Shown here: positions 61,901 to 64,000 of the stretch, piece by piece
How the letters are laid out: each line of letters begins with the position of its first letter
Position numbering within the stretch: the stretch's first letter is position 1
NCBI GenBank assembly: GCA_037013685.1
Contig: CM072887.1
Span: 49,217,154-49,281,153, forward strand
DNA length: 64,000 nt
Direction: 5' to 3'
Source of the DNA: Acridotheres tristis
Lineage: Eukaryota > Chordata > Aves > Passeriformes > Sturnidae
Position numbers and translations under genes: made by a program
The notes under the pieces: generated by a model
Told to the model about the DNA's origin: nothing
Database searches by the model: none
Seen by the model: the letters and a program-made list of their open reading frames with translations, nothing else

Positions 61901-64000
61901 CATCGTAAGCTCAGGCATGTACAAGCTTGATTTAGAAGCTGGCTTCTGCACATCTTGTATTAATGAGGGCTGCTCCCTGATGGTTACTTAGTGCTGGGAA
62001 GGCAGAAGGGGCAGAGGGTGTAGAGCCATCATCAAAGGGAGCACCAAGGGAGTAAGTTAGCTATTAAATATAATGCACACACAGTGCCTCAAAATTAAAA
62101 GTTTGCTCATGAGAGCCAGGGAGTACCCCTATCTCACATTATCTTCAGAAGCAGTTGCACACACTGAGAAAATCTCAGGATTAAAGCTCAGCCTCATACA
62201 CTTTAATGCTATAACATTTTTTCCTTCTGTTTTTTTCCTATTTATTTTAAATTAAAGCCGGATTACTTATACTTGGATGTTTACATGGAGTTTGGGAGGA
62301 TCAGGTAAATAAAATAGGTAAGGTATTGATTAATCGGTTCATTTACATAAGCTCAGTTAATGAGAATAGCAAGATGTACCTGCTCCCTAATTACCCCTGA
62401 GTGGGTTGAAATACTTGATGTGAATTAAACAGCATCTATTTCCATGATAACACAGGCTATGAACTAGGATTTTTAATCAAAACAGTAGAGTGGAACCTTT
62501 TCAAAAAAAGTTCTTTTCAAGTTTTATATTCCCAGAGCCTTTTGGGACTAATGAACACTGAATTTACATCTTATTTTCATGTACACCAAGAACTGTTGTC
62601 ACTCTTGATCTGCAGTTTTCATGCTGTGAGCAAACTTTGTTCTGAAACCTTGATGAAAATCACCTTTTGCACTAGGGAATTTCCCAGTAACAGACAGCAG
62701 CTATGAACCTGGATCTGATTTTCTGGTAGAAGCAAAATTTTACTATTTGCAAAATAAAACCTCCAGCATATAAGCAGAAGTCATGCTTTGTGCTCATAAA
62801 AATATATTGAATTTATTTACTCTTCTTGTTATTGAAACAGCTTTTACAATGCATCTTGAAATCTGAAATCAAGAAATTGTCCCTTGCTGCTTACAGCTGA
62901 TGAGGTTGTTAAATGAACTGCACAGAGACTTCCTATTTTTTAGGGTCTGTTTTGGGCACAGCATGCATATGTCAGCTCACAGTAGGTGACATTAGATGCA
63001 TTCAGTTCCGGGTTAGTAATTCGGCAGGACTGAAGTGTTATTTAGACCTAGTAGAAGGAAGCCAGATACCTCTGGAACACAGGCTAGTGTCACCACTCCA
63101 CAAGCTACTTTGAGTTCCTGGGAATTTTTGAGCAATGAATTATTTTGTAATGGTGCTTGACAAAGAAGAAATAAGGCATTATAATGTTCGCTGAGTCAGT
63201 GTGTTTGAGGTGTCTCAGAACAGCACAAGCTGCCAATGAGAAGTGATATAGAAATGTTCTGAGAGTTATTTTCTTTTGCTGTGTAACACCTTCCCACTTA
63301 AATAATCCGTTTAAACCTACAGTAGAATTTGAAATGCATCTTGCAGCCCTTATCACTGTTCAGACTATGGAGATGTTATTATAGCCATGCTGTATCAGAT
63401 TACCTCAATACACTAGAGGAACAGATGAGGTGAAGAGGACTGAGAGTTTGGCCACAAGTTTCCACATGCTGTCAGCAGAGATGCCTTCTGTGTAAGTGAA
63501 TGGAATCCTTTCTCCAGCACTTCAGGGCCTGAAAATGCTAAGTGTTGAGGATCTTCTCAAAATCCTCAGCACCAGCAGTTCATATCTCCTGATGAGCAGA
63601 TGAGGATGTTCCACATGACTGCTATTTTTCCACATAATCTAACCATAATTATTAAGGGAAGGCTGGATAATAAACAGTGGGATTACATGTGCAATTTCTC
63701 TCTGGAGAGTTAATTGCTCAAGAGCATTACTATTATTTAGAAAAGAATCTGATTAAATTCATCTGCCACTGAAATTATAAAAGTACAAACTCTAAAACTA
63801 CAAGGCAAAGCACACGAGCAATTGCAGATATGGAATAAAAATTGACATGGTAATTAAATGTTCTGGCCTTGATTCCTTTCTCTTATACCTGTTTAGAAAC
63901 AGTGGAGTGTCAATCACATTTTTTCTTTCTTCCTTGCATAATTCCTTACAAACACTATTGTGATTTTTTCCTTAGCTATATTTTTGAGGTTGTATTTTTT
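55934..64000 (-). other. PERP: PERP intron 1 (3' part)
   Basis: Everything after exon 2 appears to be PERP intron 1. Exon 1 should be GC-rich and encode a Cys-rich N-terminus; no such sequence is seen, so the intron is longer than 8 kb. No other gene is supported. A kappaB consensus match (GGGAATTTCC) lies at 62675-62684. No dispersed repeat family was recognised. Confidence 0.7.

Noticed and set aside
55934..64000. Search for PERP exon 1
   Set aside because: No GC-rich segment or matching Cys-rich N-terminal frame is present on the - strand. The exon must lie outside the window.

Overview
This is a vertebrate nuclear window, most likely from a bird. The coding exons are intron-interrupted with GT..AG junctions, and the flanking DNA is AT-rich. 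The dispersed repeats are CR1 LINE 3' ends and ERVL-type LTR fragments characteristic of avian genomes. The two genes recognised, TNFAIP3 (A20) on the + strand and PERP on the - strand, are adjacent in other amniotes, as on human 6q23. I cannot name the species.

Positions 1-9530 hold the 3' two thirds of TNFAIP3. The window opens inside the intron before the catalytic-cysteine exon. Seven coding exons follow (878-1068, 1294-1441, 1638-1808, 2559-2739, 4189-5099, 6949-7181, 7848-8129), numbered 3-9 by the human gene. They join in one open frame encoding about 705 residues: most of the OTU deubiquitinase domain (active-site Cys and His both present) and all seven A20-type zinc fingers. A 3' UTR of about 1.4 kb follows. 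The first coding exon (about 98 residues) lies upstream of the window.

Positions 9530-55150 are gene-poor. I found no protein gene there. Landmarks are a perfect palindromic kappaB site just beyond TNFAIP3, a CTCF core motif beside a CACGTG E-box near 29.8 kb, an orphan CpG island at about 31.64-32.11 kb, a decayed CR1 LINE directly after it, two further CR1 tails, an ERVL LTR fragment and simple repeats.

Positions 55324-55933 hold the last two coding exons of PERP on the - strand, with the 3' UTR extending to lower coordinates. The rest (55934-64000) is PERP intron 1; the first exon is not in the window. TNFAIP3 and PERP are therefore convergent, with about 45 kb between them. The two are not known to share a pathway: A20 restrains NF-kappaB signalling, whereas PERP is a p53/p63-responsive tetraspan protein of desmosomes. 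Any shared regulation through the intergenic elements is inference.

I see no clearly undescribed biological system. The best leads are the orphan CpG island, the kappaB palindrome, the CTCF/E-box pair, and the loss in this A20 of the arginine at which MALT1 cuts the human protein.
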